A stretch of DNA of 64,000 nt from Pseudomonas putida (GCF_009883635.2 NZ_CP026115.2:5766001-5830000); one strand, 5' to 3'; counted from the first letter of the stretch, positions 46,402 through 55,398 are shown. Notes: a model not told the origin generated them from the letters alone. A program made the numbers and translations.

Positions 46402-47330
46402 CGACTTTCCAGCCAAGCCTCGACTTTATCCCGATCATCCTCGGCGCTGCCGGCGCCAGCCGCGACGGCCTCGATAAAGCTTCGCAGCCGAGTCGCTTTC
46501 TCCCACTTCTCCATGTTCTCCACCAGCCGCAGCTGCAACCCCCGCTGGTGCTCCGCGGCCATGATTGCCTGGCGCCGGATCCTTTCCTCCTCCTCGCGCT
46601 GGCGGTGCCACTCCTCCATGTGCGCCCGGTAAGTTCTCATGCGGCCAATAAGCTTGGTAAGACCTGCGCAGAACAGGTGGAGCCTGTCCTCAAGCTGGCC
46701 GGTTTTTCCGTCCGTCCACGTCGTCTGTGAGCCTACATCCGGCTTTTCTTGGGCTATCAGGGTCAGTTCGCCGGTGGAGCTATACACGTAAACTTCGCGG
46801 GGCCCCAGCCAGAGCACCGGCTCCCGCGTTGGTCGACGCTTGGGTTTGGGCTCAGGGGGTGGAGGCGGCTTCACCACTTTAGTCACACGCTCTCGCAGCG
46901 TAACGTAGACAGTTTCCCCATCGAACATGACCGTGGTGCGATTGTGGTCATCCACCGTCCAGCTACATCCTTTCCTTTGGGTGTCTTTGATCAGGGTGTC
47001 CAGTAGTAATGCGGCGCGATCGACCATGTCGCGTGAAATTCGGGTGTACAGCACACGCACGCGACGCAGCTCCACCCGTCCTTCCACATCCTTGGCATCT
47101 TTCACCGCCTGCAGCCATCTACTAACCAGCGGGTGCGGATCAGTCAGCTTTGCCGGTATTGCTAGCTTCTCAGGCTTCGGGGCGCCAGGCGCTTTGGGCG
47201 GTGCCGGCGGAACAAGCGACTTGTCCAGTACTCGAAACGTGATCGATTCGGCGGAGTCCGGCGGGGGCGGCGTCTTAGGGCGCTTCTTTTCGGGCTTTGC
47301 CCAATGCCCACTTCGCGTAACCGTCCGAAT
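46308..47330 (-). CDS. Hypothetical protein, Pro-rich N-terminus, coiled-coil C-terminus; non-standard start likely
   Basis: GTG 47105 is the first usual start, but the frame stays open and protein-like another 75 codons upstream, with a Pro-rich stretch (KRPKTPPPPDSAESITFRVL) and 'LTDPHPLVSRWLQAVK' just before that GTG. The most plausible start is therefore a rare ATT at 47330 after AAGGCGG, giving about 340 residues. The middle contains 'PVLWLGPREVYVYSSTGELT' and the C-terminal third is charged helix (HRQREEEERIRRQAIMAAEH). I know similar hypothetical proteins with a charged helical C-terminus but no function. It follows the pRiA4b ORF-3 gene by 16 bases, so they are probably co-transcribed. 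The last ~25 residues overlap the ankyrin gene and may be insertion-derived. Confidence 0.55.
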   Translation of the reverse strand: MRTVTRSGHWAKPEKKRPKTPPPPDSAESITFRVLDKSLVPPAPPKAPGAPKPEKLAIPAKLTDPHPLVSRWLQAVKDAKDVEGRVELRRVRVLYTRISRDMVDRAALLLDTLIKDTQRKGCSWTVDDHNRTTVMFDGETVYVTLRERVTKVVKPPPPPEPKPKRRPTREPVLWLGPREVYVYSSTGELTLIAQEKPDVGSQTTWTDGKTGQLEDRLHLFCAGLTKLIGRMRTYRAHMEEWHRQREEEERIRRQAIMAAEHQRGLQLRLVENMEKWEKATRLRSFIEAVAAGAGSAEDDRDKVEAWLESRYARSMDSPSMPQGGSNVPCHPISGRSNESA

Positions 47331-47346
47331 TACACCGCCTTGCCTC

Positions 47347-47925
47347 TCAGACCCTGATTTCCTTTAACCACTCATTCGCTTGTTCCCAGTCAAAAGCCGT
47401 TGGGTCAAAGGTTTCCCCATACCATTCCATCATGGCTTCATGCTCCGGGTGGTCGGGGTCTGCCATCGCCTCAAGAAACTCGGCATAGCCCGGCTCGCCA
47501 CCCACGTCCTCTGGAGGGCAGGCATTAGCGCCGTCGACGCAATACGGCACCTGCGGACAGGCAATGGCAGGCAGCACTTTTTCGACTTTGATCCGGTGAT
47601 CCCAGCTGTCGCCAAAGTCATACACATAGCGAAACGTCTTCTTCCCGCACAAGGCTTTGATCAGGGTCTTGCGGGCTTCTGGCTTGACCGGCGGGCCCCA
47701 TCCGTCGGGGTCAGGTATGCCATAGTTTTCACCGGCAATTTCAAACTCATGCAGATGCCCACCTTCCCAGCCCATTACGATCTGGATCACGGAGTGCAAT
47801 CTGCTCAGGGTGATATTTTCCGGTACCGCCACGCGACGCCAAATCGTGGGTTCTATGTATTTCAACTCAATGCGCAGCAACAACAGATCTGCTTCAGGTT
47901 TTGGCAAACGAACAGGGTTGACCAT
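47347..47925 (-). CDS. Plasmid pRiA4b ORF-3-like protein
   Basis: A 192-residue cytosolic protein with the family pattern 'LLLLRIELKYIEPTIWRRVA', 'ITLSRLHSVIQIVMGWEGGH', 'LHEFEIAG', 'FRYVYDFGDSWDHRIKVEKV', 'CVDGANACPPEDVGG' and 'YAEFLEAMADPDHPEHEAMM'. This fold is common on plasmids and next to transposases; its biochemical role is unknown. The conserved 'YDFGDSW-H' and 'CPPEDVGG' segments are intact. The gene starts four bases after the IS66 transposase stop codon on the same strand, so it may be an IS66 passenger. No sign of decay. Confidence 0.85.
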   Translation of the reverse strand: MVNPVRLPKPEADLLLLRIELKYIEPTIWRRVAVPENITLSRLHSVIQIVMGWEGGHLHEFEIAGENYGIPDPDGWGPPVKPEARKTLIKALCGKKTFRYVYDFGDSWDHRIKVEKVLPAIACPQVPYCVDGANACPPEDVGGEPGYAEFLEAMADPDHPEHEAMMEWYGETFDPTAFDWEQANEWLKEIRV

Positions 47926-47928
47926 AGA

Positions 47929-49434
47929 TTAAGCCGCTTCGCAGTGTTCAATGGGGGTGAGAGAAACGTTCCAGGGCAGCAGTTCATCGACCCGATTAAT
48001 CGGATGCTCGGCGATGCGCTCCAGCAGGTATGTCAAATAGGATTGTGGATTCAGACCATTGAGCTTGGCCGAACCCACCAGGCTGTAGATCGCCGCCGCT
48101 CGCTCTCCACCGGTATCGGAACCGGCAAACAGGTAATTTTTGCGACCCAACGCGACGGCGCGCAGCGCGCGTTCGGCGGCGTTGTTGTCGATTCCGATCC
48201 GGCCATCGTCGCAGTAGCGTGCCAATGCCTGCCAACGATTGAGGGCATAGAGGATCGCCCCGCCCAATGTCGATTTTTTCGACACTTGAGCCAGCGTCTG
48301 GTTGAGCCAAGCGTGTAATTGTTCGAGCAGCGGACTGGCCCGGCTTTGTCGAACGGCTTTTCGCTGATTCGGTGGGTGCCCACGGATCTCGCTTTCAATG
48401 GCATAGAGCACTGCAATCCGTTGCAATGCCAGGGCTGCCAGCGGCGAGGCCTGATCTTTGTAGACATCGTAGAATTTACGTCGGGCATGAGCCCAGCAGG
48501 CGGCTTCCTGGATCGTCCCCGAGTCATACAACTGGGCAAATCCGGCATAACCATCGGCTTGTAGAACACCGCTGAAGTGTTTGAGGTGAGCACGAGGATG
48601 CAGCCCCTTTCGGTCAGGCGAGTAAGCGAACCAGACCGCAGGCGGCGTCGAGTCGCCCGCCGGTCTGTCATCGCGCACGTATGTCCACAGGCGAGCCGTT
48701 TTGGTCTTGCCGTTGCCCGGCGCGAGTACGCCAATCGGCGTGTCATCGGCGTGGACTTTGTGACCGTTCATGACGTGACGCTCAAGAGCATTGATCAATG
48801 GTCGCAGCAGCTGACTGCTCTGGCCGACCCAGTCGGCCAAGGTCGAGCGCTCCAGATTCACGCCCTCGCGGGAGTAGATCTCGGACTGCCGATACAACGG
48901 CAAATGATCGACAAATTTGGAAACTAGTACATGGGCCAGCAGCCCCGGGCCGGCAAGGCCTCGGGCTATCGGGCGACTCGGCGCCGGCACTTGGGCGATG
49001 TGCTCGCAGCAGCGGCAAACCCACTTGGGGCGAACATGGCGGATCACTTTAAAGCGTGCCGGGACGTACTCCAGCACCTCAGACACATCCTCACCCAACT
49101 GACGCAGTTGCCCACCGCAACCCGAGCATTGCGACTCGGGCTGGTGGACGTAAATTTCGCGTGGCAGATGTTCAGGTAATGGCTTGCGCCGAGAGACGGT
49201 GCGAGGTGGCGATACGGTAGGTGGCGTCAGTTCAGTCTGACTGACCTCCAACTCCTCGAGGCTCAGTTGGAGTTGATCGATCATCGCTTCCAGTTGCTCG
49301 GAACTGCGACCGAACTGTGCGCGCCGCAGCTTGGCGATCATCATCTTCAAGCGCTCGATCTCTGCCCGCTGGGCAGAGACCAGGGCCTTCAAGGCTTGGA
49401 GATCGTTCGGCAGCGAGTCGGTCACGAGAGTCAT
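47929..49434 (-). CDS. tnpC: IS66-family transposase TnpC
   Basis: A 501-residue transposase. The N-terminus is a coiled coil (LKALVSAQRAEIERLKMMI, AKLRRAQFGRSSEQL), then a zinc-finger-like 'QCSGCGGQLRQLGEDV' and 'KWVCRCCEHIAQVPAP', then the DDE domain ('VHADDTPIGVL', 'LQADGYAGF', 'CWAHARRKFYDV', 'DNNAAERALR') and the IS66 C-terminal 'LNGLNPQSYLTYLLERIAEH'. The catalytic D, D and E are visible. With TnpB and TnpA just upstream on the same strand the set is complete, so transposition should be possible. The protein ends next to the pRiA4b ORF-3 gene. Confidence 0.93.
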   Translation of the reverse strand: MTLVTDSLPNDLQALKALVSAQRAEIERLKMMIAKLRRAQFGRSSEQLEAMIDQLQLSLEELEVSQTELTPPTVSPPRTVSRRKPLPEHLPREIYVHQPESQCSGCGGQLRQLGEDVSEVLEYVPARFKVIRHVRPKWVCRCCEHIAQVPAPSRPIARGLAGPGLLAHVLVSKFVDHLPLYRQSEIYSREGVNLERSTLADWVGQSSQLLRPLINALERHVMNGHKVHADDTPIGVLAPGNGKTKTARLWTYVRDDRPAGDSTPPAVWFAYSPDRKGLHPRAHLKHFSGVLQADGYAGFAQLYDSGTIQEAACWAHARRKFYDVYKDQASPLAALALQRIAVLYAIESEIRGHPPNQRKAVRQSRASPLLEQLHAWLNQTLAQVSKKSTLGGAILYALNRWQALARYCDDGRIGIDNNAAERALRAVALGRKNYLFAGSDTGGERAAAIYSLVGSAKLNGLNPQSYLTYLLERIAEHPINRVDELLPWNVSLTPIEHCEAA

Positions 49435-49469
49435 GATCGGATGCTACCGGTTTTTTTCAGCGTGGTCAG

Positions 49470-49814
49470 TCAGACCGCATGGATAGGTGCTGTGCGTATG
49501 GGTCTTCGCCAATCAATGCCCTCCAACAGCATCGACAGCTGCGCGGTCGTCAGCGACACGCTGCCGCTGGTCGCTTGCGGCCAGACGAAGCGTCCTTGTT
49601 CCAACCGTTTGCAAAACAGGCACAAGCCGTCGCCATCCCACCACAGCAGCTTGATCCGGTCACCGCGCCGCCCACGGAAAGCAAAAATCTGGCCGGAGAA
49701 AGGATCGGTTTCCAGTTGCGTTTGCACCAAGGCCGCCAAGCCGTCGAAGCCACGGCGCATGTCGGTGACCCCAGCGGCGATCCAGATGCGGGTTCCAGCG
49801 GGAGGAGCAATCAT
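49470..49814 (-). CDS. tnpB: IS66 accessory protein TnpB (IS66 Orf2-like)
   Basis: A 114-residue protein with the usual Orf2 pattern: 'IWIAAGVTDMRRGFDGLAAL', 'FSGQIFAFRGRRGDRIKLLW', 'WDGDGLCLFCKRLEQGRFVW' and 'SMLLEGIDW'. It is needed with TnpA for efficient IS66 transposition though its biochemistry is unclear. It overlaps TnpA (49811-49814) and precedes TnpC by 35 bases, the normal IS66 order. The sequence is complete. Confidence 0.92.
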   Translation of the reverse strand: MIAPPAGTRIWIAAGVTDMRRGFDGLAALVQTQLETDPFSGQIFAFRGRRGDRIKLLWWDGDGLCLFCKRLEQGRFVWPQATSGSVSLTTAQLSMLLEGIDWRRPIRTAPIHAV

Positions 49815-50197
49815 CGCAGTAACTGCTGCAAGATGAGTTGCAGGGCTTGCGGGTCAGGCGTGCCGGTGATGCACAGCTTGGCTTTTCCCACTTCAACAAC
49901 GATCTCGTGATGACAGGCTGATGGCGGTTGGGCGAACGGTAGATCTGTCGGCACATCAATCACCTGGACAGGCAACAGCGTTGCACTCTGGCTGACCGGG
50001 CCGAATAGCCCTTCCTGGTATTGCTGACGCCAGCGAAATACCAAGTTGGCATTGACGTCATGTTCGCGAGCGATCAACGACACGGAGGTGCCTGGCTTAA
50101 GCGTGGCTTCGACGACCTTGCGTTTGAACGCTAAAGGGAAGTTTGGACGACGACCGGGCCGACGGGCTGGGGCAACTGTATCCAAGATAGTGTCCAC
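49811..50197 (-). CDS. IS66 accessory protein TnpA (HTH, IS3/IS66 Orf1-like)
   Basis: A 128-residue helix-turn-helix protein starting at GTG 50197. The DNA-binding region reads 'FKRKVVEATLKPGTSVSLIA', 'REHDVNANLVFRWRQQY', and the C-terminus ends with 'HEIVVEVGKAKLCITGTPDP'. It is the first gene of the IS66 operon. Its first codons overlap the short palindromic stretch at 50182-50222 (CCAAGATAGTG ... CACTATCTTGG), which probably contains or adjoins the element's end. Confidence 0.88.
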   Translation of the reverse strand: MDTILDTVAPARRPGRRPNFPLAFKRKVVEATLKPGTSVSLIAREHDVNANLVFRWRQQYQEGLFGPVSQSATLLPVQVIDVPTDLPFAQPPSACHHEIVVEVGKAKLCITGTPDPQALQLILQQLLR

Positions 50198-50426
50198 TAA
50201 AAAATGGTGTCCACTATCTTGGCCAATTTGGAGGGCTGTCAGGAGAGGGGGCTGGGCGTACGGTTACGATCCATTTCCTAGCGGCCTACGAATCTTTACC
50301 GCCATTCCCCATCACCACTTGAGGATTGACGGGAGAAGCGGCGCCGTCGTTTATGACATGTGCCTATAAGCTCAGGAAACTGTAAGCAAAGCACCAGAAC
50401 AGATGACCTACCCCTGACCCAGCCAC

Positions 50427-50453
50427 AAAAAACCTCCACGAATGGAGGTTTTT
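50427..50453 (-). terminator. Intrinsic terminator after MvaT paralogue 2
   Basis: AAAACCTCCA-CGAA-TGGAGGTTTT gives a 10-bp stem with a CGAA tetraloop. It has T-runs on both strands, so it should end transcription in both directions. It lies 14 bases past the stop codon at 50467. Confidence 0.85.
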
Positions 50454-50466
50454 GAGTCATGGCATC

Positions 50467-50832
50467 TTACTTCGAGAGCCAGCTTTCTACTTCATCAGAA
50501 CCGTACTCAGCTTTCCACGATTTCAGCTTTGAGTGATTACCACCCTTAGTCTCAATGACTTCGCCTGTGTGCGGGTTCCTGTATTGCTTGACTTGGCGAG
50601 CTCTGCGAGGAGCCTTCTCTACTGCTGCCGGTGCATTACGGCGGCCAGCTTGAGGATCCAGAATGTTAATGATGTCACGCAAGCTAAAGCCGTACTTGGC
50701 GAGCAAGTCACGTAGTTTTTCTTCGAACTCAATTTCCTGTCTCAACTCGGAGCTACCCTTCATCGCTTCCAGCTCAGCGAGCTGGGCGGCCAAGGTCTGT
50801 TCAAGCTTCCGGAATTCCGCCAAACGGGACAT
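50467..50832 (-). CDS. MvaT/H-NS-type xenogeneic silencer, paralogue 2
   Basis: A 121-residue MvaT-family protein: N-terminal coiled coil 'MSRLAEFRKLEQTLAAQLAE', dimer helix 'EEKLRDLLAKYGFSLRDIIN' with 'ILDPQAG', basic linker 'RRARQVKQYRNPHTGEV' and DNA-binding 'ETKGGNHSKLKSWKAEYG', ending 'VESWLSK'. It is about 65-70% identical by eye to the copy at 24763, with an identical first eight residues. The intact domain set predicts binding to A+T-rich DNA and co-filaments with other MvaT proteins. It lies beside the IS66 element in the A+T-rich accessory zone and may be the core or an accessory Tur-type paralogue. An intrinsic terminator follows. Confidence 0.93.
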   Translation of the reverse strand: MSRLAEFRKLEQTLAAQLAELEAMKGSSELRQEIEFEEKLRDLLAKYGFSLRDIINILDPQAGRRNAPAAVEKAPRRARQVKQYRNPHTGEVIETKGGNHSKLKSWKAEYGSDEVESWLSK

Positions 50833-52135
50833 AAATGATCCTCAGGTCAATGAAATTGCTAGCAGCTTACCTCAAAAAGGGCAGTAAGCCTAATTAATTA
50901 GATAACGATACGTCAAGTTAGTTCGTTATCCAATGGAGCACCCCGCTCACAGAATCCATGGTATGTATATCTTTTTACTAAACAGACCCAATTTACCTTA
51001 AGCGCCTACGCGAGCAAAGCGTATAGCACCCAATCTCGTCGCAGCCGCTAGCTCAGTTTACTTGCATAGGTCTCATGCCGAGAAAACCTCCTCATCGCAT
51101 TCGACGCAATTAACCTCTAAACGTTGCCATAGATTGCGCTCTGCGGAACGCGAAGGAATACAGGCCAAGAAGGTACAACCCTAAGCTACCAGATGGTCGC
51201 CATCCTCGCCTAAGCAACAGTTGGGATTTTTCTTTCACACGATTTTTACAACCCTACGCGACACTAAAGTTATCCCTACGTGTGATAGCCCTTGCCCGCC
51301 TAGAAGTGGGCTTTCTTTAACAAGGCCCGCGCCTGGCTGGCCAAACAGAAACCTGTCGGAGCATCGGACTTTTCGAGCGCGTCAGGCGCGACAAGCAGTT
51401 GGAGCAGCTACGTAACCAATCCTCGGACATCATGTCGGTACCCTTCCCGCTAACGGTACTACCAATCGCGAGGAGATGCGTCTTCCTGCCTCTCGACCGA
51501 TGCAAGAGCACTGATGATTTCTAGACTGCTGGCCACCCTTAAGCGTGTGACATCAGGTTTGTGCATTGCCAGACGAATTCAGTCTGCATCAGGAAGCGCG
51601 ATCAACTCATCAGATCTTGAGGTGCTTCTTGGCCATTATCATAAGGGACGTGACAGTCAGCACGAGTTTCCTTCAGAGATAACGAGCAGGCTGTTCGACA
51701 TCTTTAGGGATGGTCTGAAATAGCCGAATAATATCGGGATAGGCCGGACGACCACCTTCTCTTTTCGGATAATGGGGCTTGAACAGAGCAATCAACCACT
51801 TCCAGGCCCCTCCCTAATACATCTCGATTAGCAATCACTCCTTGCGGGTCTATTTGCGCTTGCCGGCGTACTCCGCGTCGACGAAGGGCATGTGCAGCAT
51901 CAAGCGTATGGGCTGCAAGGTTAGACATCTCGCCAACTCTAGAGTTTCTCTAACGATATTTCGCTTGGGTGTTCCGAGGACGTGCGAGGGGCTCAGGGGT
52001 CGGTCAATCACGAGCCCCTCCGATTTCCGCTTCGTTCGACGCTTCCACGGCGATGTCGCTCTCGCGCCGAAGCTGATTGTGTGTATCTCTTGCATTGCGT
52101 GGCCGAGCCTCCAACCACTGCCGCAGAGCGTGGGG
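50833..52135. other. Gene-poor stretch, about 1.3 kb
   Basis: No convincing genes. A plus-strand frame 51514-51723 (69 codons) and a minus-strand frame 51850-52095 (81 codons, just below the esterase) are open but have no recognised motif and no ribosome site. The 50880-51200 part is A+T-rich as expected upstream of an mvaT gene. Decayed cargo is the likely origin. Confidence 0.4.
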
Positions 52136-53167
52136 TCATAGTCCGCGCGCGCGGATAAAGTCGAGCACCTGTAAGCGCAGTGCTTGGCTCACGGGGTTGT
52201 AGTTCAGGAGAGGGGTCGTGTGATCGGCCCAGATGACTTCTTTGTACGCTACGTCGATACCTGCATCTCGTGCGCGATCGACGAAGTCGCGAATGCCTGC
52301 TATCGGTACGATGTGGTCATTTTTGTGGCCGACGATCAAGGTCGGCGGCGCGAGCGGCGAAAGATAGGTTCCGACCTGAACCGCCTTCACTCGATTGGGA
52401 TGGTCTGCGGGTTCTCCGCCGAGGTAGGCGCGCACGAGTTGCTGATCGTAACCCTTCATAACTGGGTCAGTGTTATTGAAGACCGACTCAGGATCCACGG
52501 CCGGCACTAAGCCGACAACCGCCGAGATTTTTGGCACGTCACCCTTGCAAGGCAAAGCTTGTTGGGTGTCAGCGGCAGCGTATGTTGCGGTGAGTGCCAA
52601 ATTTGCTCCAGCCGAGCCCCCGAGGACAGCAATTCGTGAGGGATCTCCACCGAGCTCCCCCGCCTGCTGTCCCACCCATGCCAGTGCGCACGTCACCTGA
52701 GGCATTGCGATATCCCAGGTTGCGCGATCCGCAGTTGCAAGCGTGTATTCGGGTGATAGGACTAGATAACCCTGTTCTGAGAACCACCGAAGCGTGGCTG
52801 CTGTCTCCGCAGGAGTGCCCGATACCCACCCGCCGCCATGCACATATACCATTATTGGGACGCCCGACGGTGACCTCTCAGCAGCCTCGCCGGGCTCATA
52901 AATGTCCATCTGGAGTTCTGACCCGTAGTCATCGACCATGTAGGCCACCGAGCGATCGGGTGCGCCCGCTGACACGGGCTCCAACGACCACATAATCGGA
53001 GATACCGATACACCGGATTCGAGCGCGAAATGGAGCTGACTGCCGAATATGGTCGATACCCCTACCAGCGCGAGCAGGCTAAGAACCACGACTAGGTTCT
53101 GTACGAAATCCCGAGAAACTGAATTGACGCCCCTCGGAAGCTGAAATTCTGTAGCGTTCCCCGCCAT
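52136..53167 (-). CDS. Alpha/beta-hydrolase (HSL/BD-FAE-like esterase) with IS-derived 5' end
   Basis: A 343-residue esterase: oxyanion motif 'YVHGGGWVSG', nucleophile 'VLGGSAGANLAL' (G-x-S-x-G), Asp in 'VGHKNDHIVPIAG' and His in 'IWADHTTPLLN'. A membrane/signal-anchor helix (VVVLSLLALVGVSTIFG) precedes the catalytic domain. The first 24 codons (53096-53167) lie inside the IS5-type element, so the present N-terminus is supplied by the IS. On the far side of the IS the minus strand continues in frame as 'LLASILL' directly into the helix, which gives the original start region, perhaps the TTG beside GGATAAG near 54062. The catalytic domain is intact and could be expressed from an outward IS promoter. 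Confidence 0.75.
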   Translation of the reverse strand: MAGNATEFQLPRGVNSVSRDFVQNLVVVLSLLALVGVSTIFGSQLHFALESGVSVSPIMWSLEPVSAGAPDRSVAYMVDDYGSELQMDIYEPGEAAERSPSGVPIMVYVHGGGWVSGTPAETAATLRWFSEQGYLVLSPEYTLATADRATWDIAMPQVTCALAWVGQQAGELGGDPSRIAVLGGSAGANLALTATYAAADTQQALPCKGDVPKISAVVGLVPAVDPESVFNNTDPVMKGYDQQLVRAYLGGEPADHPNRVKAVQVGTYLSPLAPPTLIVGHKNDHIVPIAGIRDFVDRARDAGIDVAYKEVIWADHTTPLLNYNPVSQALRLQVLDFIRARGL

Positions 53168-54040
53168 CTACGGAAAGGAATTCTGTGATGGCGAAGCGTT
53201 ACGAACTCTCGGATGAGGCCTGGATTGTGGTTGCTGATCTCTTCACCGAAACCCATGGCCGGGGGCGGCCCCGCCTGAGCGACCGCCTGATGCTCGACGG
53301 CGTGCTCTGGGTGCTCTGCTCGGGTGCTGCGTGGCGAGATATGCCGGAACGCTTCGGCCCGTGGTCAACGGTGTATCAACGGTTTCGGGGCTGGCGAAAC
53401 CAGGGGACATTCGATCAGATGCTCAAACGCTTGCACCTGAGATTGAATGAGCAAGGCTTGATCGATTTGCAAACCTGGATGATCGACTCAACTGCTGTAC
53501 GCGCAACCCGAGCCTCTTCCGGCGCCGGGAAAAAAGGGGGCCTGACGAGCCTGCCGATCACGCTCTAGGCCGCAGTCGCGGTGGCCTGACAACCAAGATT
53601 CACATGCTCTGCGACGCCAACGGGACACCGTTGCGCTTCCTCCTCTCTGGCGGTCAGGCCAGTGACATCAGCTACGCGCAACCACTGCTGGACGAAGTCA
53701 GCATTCCATCGGCCCAACGTGGCCGCCCGCGTAAACGCTGCAAGTGGTTGCTTGCAGACAAGGGCTACGACGCTGAAGCGCTGCGCCGCTACTGCGACCA
53801 ATATCGAATGCAACCCGTCATCCCGATGCGCTCGATGAAGCGCAAGCCCAAGCCTGGCTTACCCAGACTGTTTGATCGGCCCAAGTATCGGCAGCGCAAC
53901 ATCATCGAGCGCATGTTTGGCTGGCTGAAAGAGAACCGTCGGATCGTGACACGCTTTGACAAGCTCGCGAAAAGCTATGCCGCCATGGTCTCGCTGGCTT
54001 GTTCCATGCGGTGTTTGCGACATCTCTTTTCGTACAGAGC
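53096..54040 (+). mobile_element. IS5-family (IS427-type) insertion sequence
   Basis: Ends are GTTCTGTACGAAA on the left (from 53096) and its near-perfect inverse on the right (TTTCGTACAGAGC ending 54040), 12 of 13 matching. CTAG flanks both sides (53092-53095 and 54041-54044), the Y-T-A-R type of target duplication used by IS5/IS427 elements. Length is about 945 bases. It encodes a transposase in two frames joined by a predicted -1 slip. The element has landed in the 5' part of an esterase gene. Confidence 0.88.
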
Positions 54041-54044
54041 CTAG
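53185..54044 (+). CDS. IS5/IS427-type transposase made by -1 frameshift
   Basis: The first frame (53185-53568) encodes the HTH half: 'MMAKRYELSDEAWIVVADLF', 'RLMLDGVLWVLCSGAAWRDM', 'WMIDSTAVRATRA' (first catalytic D). At the A6-G5 run 53530-53540 a -1 shift leads into the second frame, 'GPDEPADHALGRSRGGLTTK', 'WLLADKGYDAEALRRYC' (second D) and 'RNIIERMFGWLKENRRI' (catalytic E), ending at 54044. AAAAAAG is a classic slippery heptamer for this IS group. Without the shift the first frame ends after 127 codons. All DDE residues are present, so the element may be active. The stop codon lies in the target duplication. Confidence 0.88.
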
Positions 54045-54976
54045 CAAGATCGAAGCGAGCAATGGTCTTATCCGAACTATCCAGGTTTAGCTTTGAGCTC
54101 GATTTTGATTCTGCGCCCAGGGAGGGCGCTTTCGATAGCTCACTCTCTTTTTCAGATGTTTTGTTGCGATTTGTCATTCCGCCTACCATTTGACGAATTG
54201 CCATTGGGTAATGGCATCTGCCCGTTGGTTTTAGGTAGTGGTTATCACTTGCTGGTTTTTAAAGAGCGGCACTGCGAAAGCCGAGCTAGTTTTACTTCCT
54301 AGACCGGCAAGGTCAAGCCCCACCCCGGAAAGCATTAAAGTTTAATTAGGCATATATTGACAGACAATTCAGGCTATTTTATTTTACTGTTTTCAACGCT
54401 TAAAAAATATTGGAGGCCCGATAGTGTCAGGCTTTGAGGGGTTGAGCTGGCCTCATGAAAAACTTGCCAAATGAGAAGAGAAATGGAGTATTATTATATA
54501 TATTGACAAAAAACGTATCTGCGACATCGATATATGCGTTCCGCGACGGTGAGGTTCGCATCGAAATCACAGATGTTTTTTGTGCAAATTTTTCCTTGGA
54601 CTCTATGTTCTTGGCCATCGCGGCTGAAAAAGCGTTAGCTAATACGGACACTTTCCGCAGTTTGCGCGGTTAATGCGGACACTTTCAGCACAAGCGGTCA
54701 GTTAAATCGGACACTTTCTGGGAAAAATTTGCAAATAATCTGGACACTTCCCTTCAAAAAGTGTCCTGAGTGCAAATTGGAATGCTGGAGGTCTTGAATT
54801 TCGCGGCTTGCGGGGAGTGTCCACGATTCGCAAAGGTCACAAACTTTATAAAATCCAGCAGGTAAATCAGAACTGGCTCGAGCCAGGAAAAGTTTGATGA
54901 TCAACCGCCACCGCGAGGCCTAGGATAAACACCAAAAAGTCATGTTCCCGCGCCTCAACTCCACAGGAAGTCAAAA
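54045..54976. other. A+T-rich stretch with IS-end-like repeats
   Basis: Between the IS5 element and the lipoprotein gene. The first 160 bases are the former upstream part of the esterase locus. A plus-strand frame 54455-54673 (72 codons, MKNLPNEKRNGVLLYILTKN) is A+T-rich with no known motif; it may be a remnant of a foreign gene. The rest is covered by the repeats at 54645-54766. Confidence 0.4.
54645..54766. repeat. Array of GGACACTTTC repeats, transposon-end-like
   Basis: CGGACACTTTC occurs at 54645, 54675 and 54708, a variant TGGACACTTCC at 54741, and an inverted GTGTCC near 54761. The spacing is 30-33 bases, three helical turns. Multiple short repeats at fixed spacing are typical of IS21-type ends (multiple transposase-binding sites). 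No istA/istB gene is present, so it would be an orphan end. Confidence 0.45.
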
Positions 54977-55201
54977 ATGATCGCTAACCTCGTCAAAGTT
55001 TCACTGCTGGCCGGTGCTGTGTTGTTGAGCGCCTGCTCGGCTTCTGGTGTAAGCACCCGAAACGATTACTCGGTCGACTCCGTGGTGCCGGCCGGGTTTG
55101 GTCCGGGGCCGACGAACAGTGGCAAGAAGATGAATTTCCACGGTAACGCGTTGAGCAACAGCTTTGGCGAGTACAGTTCCGGGTTGCTGCACGACGATTG
55201 A
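54977..55201 (+). CDS. Small lipoprotein
   Basis: A 74-residue protein with a lipoprotein signal peptide: basic start, hydrophobic core (LVKVSLLAGAVLLSAC), and lipobox L-S-A-C with Cys 20 as the lipidated residue. The mature part is short and polar (SASGVSTRNDYSVDSVVPAG ... FHGNALSNSFGEYSSGLLHD) and ends D-D. It is preceded by AGGAAGTC at good spacing. No family recognised; small outer-membrane lipoproteins of this type are common in Pseudomonas. The signal is intact. Confidence 0.75.
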   Translation: MIANLVKVSLLAGAVLLSACSASGVSTRNDYSVDSVVPAGFGPGPTNSGKKMNFHGNALSNSFGEYSSGLLHDD

Positions 55202-55398
55202 ATGAGCACTGCATCTACCACGTCCTGAGCTTTTCACTCGCCGCTGGCTCACTTCGTTCGGATGTCAGCGACAGGTTGTTTGCAATCACGCGTCTTGAAT
55301 CACACCCCTAAACGACGTTTATGGACCTTTGTGTCGAGATCCAGGATGTGCAAATCATGCAAGCTTCAGCCACTGCTATTACCGCTCCAATTTGTTGA

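Larger units (their letters stand above)
47929..50222 (-). mobile_element. IS66-family insertion element (boundaries approximate)
   Basis: Contains the complete tnpA-tnpB-tnpC set. Near the tnpA end, CCAAGATAGTG (50182-50192) and CACTATCTTGG (50212-50222) form an 11-bp inverted repeat, and GTGTCCACTA occurs as an offset direct repeat. I could not find the matching terminal repeat on the far side, so the element may extend through the pRiA4b ORF-3 gene and its partner to about 46390 or may be truncated there. No target duplication was identified. Confidence 0.7.

Noticed and set aside
47380..48318. Plus-strand open frame (312 codons)
   Set aside because: Antisense to the pRiA4b ORF-3 gene and tnpC, both well recognised.
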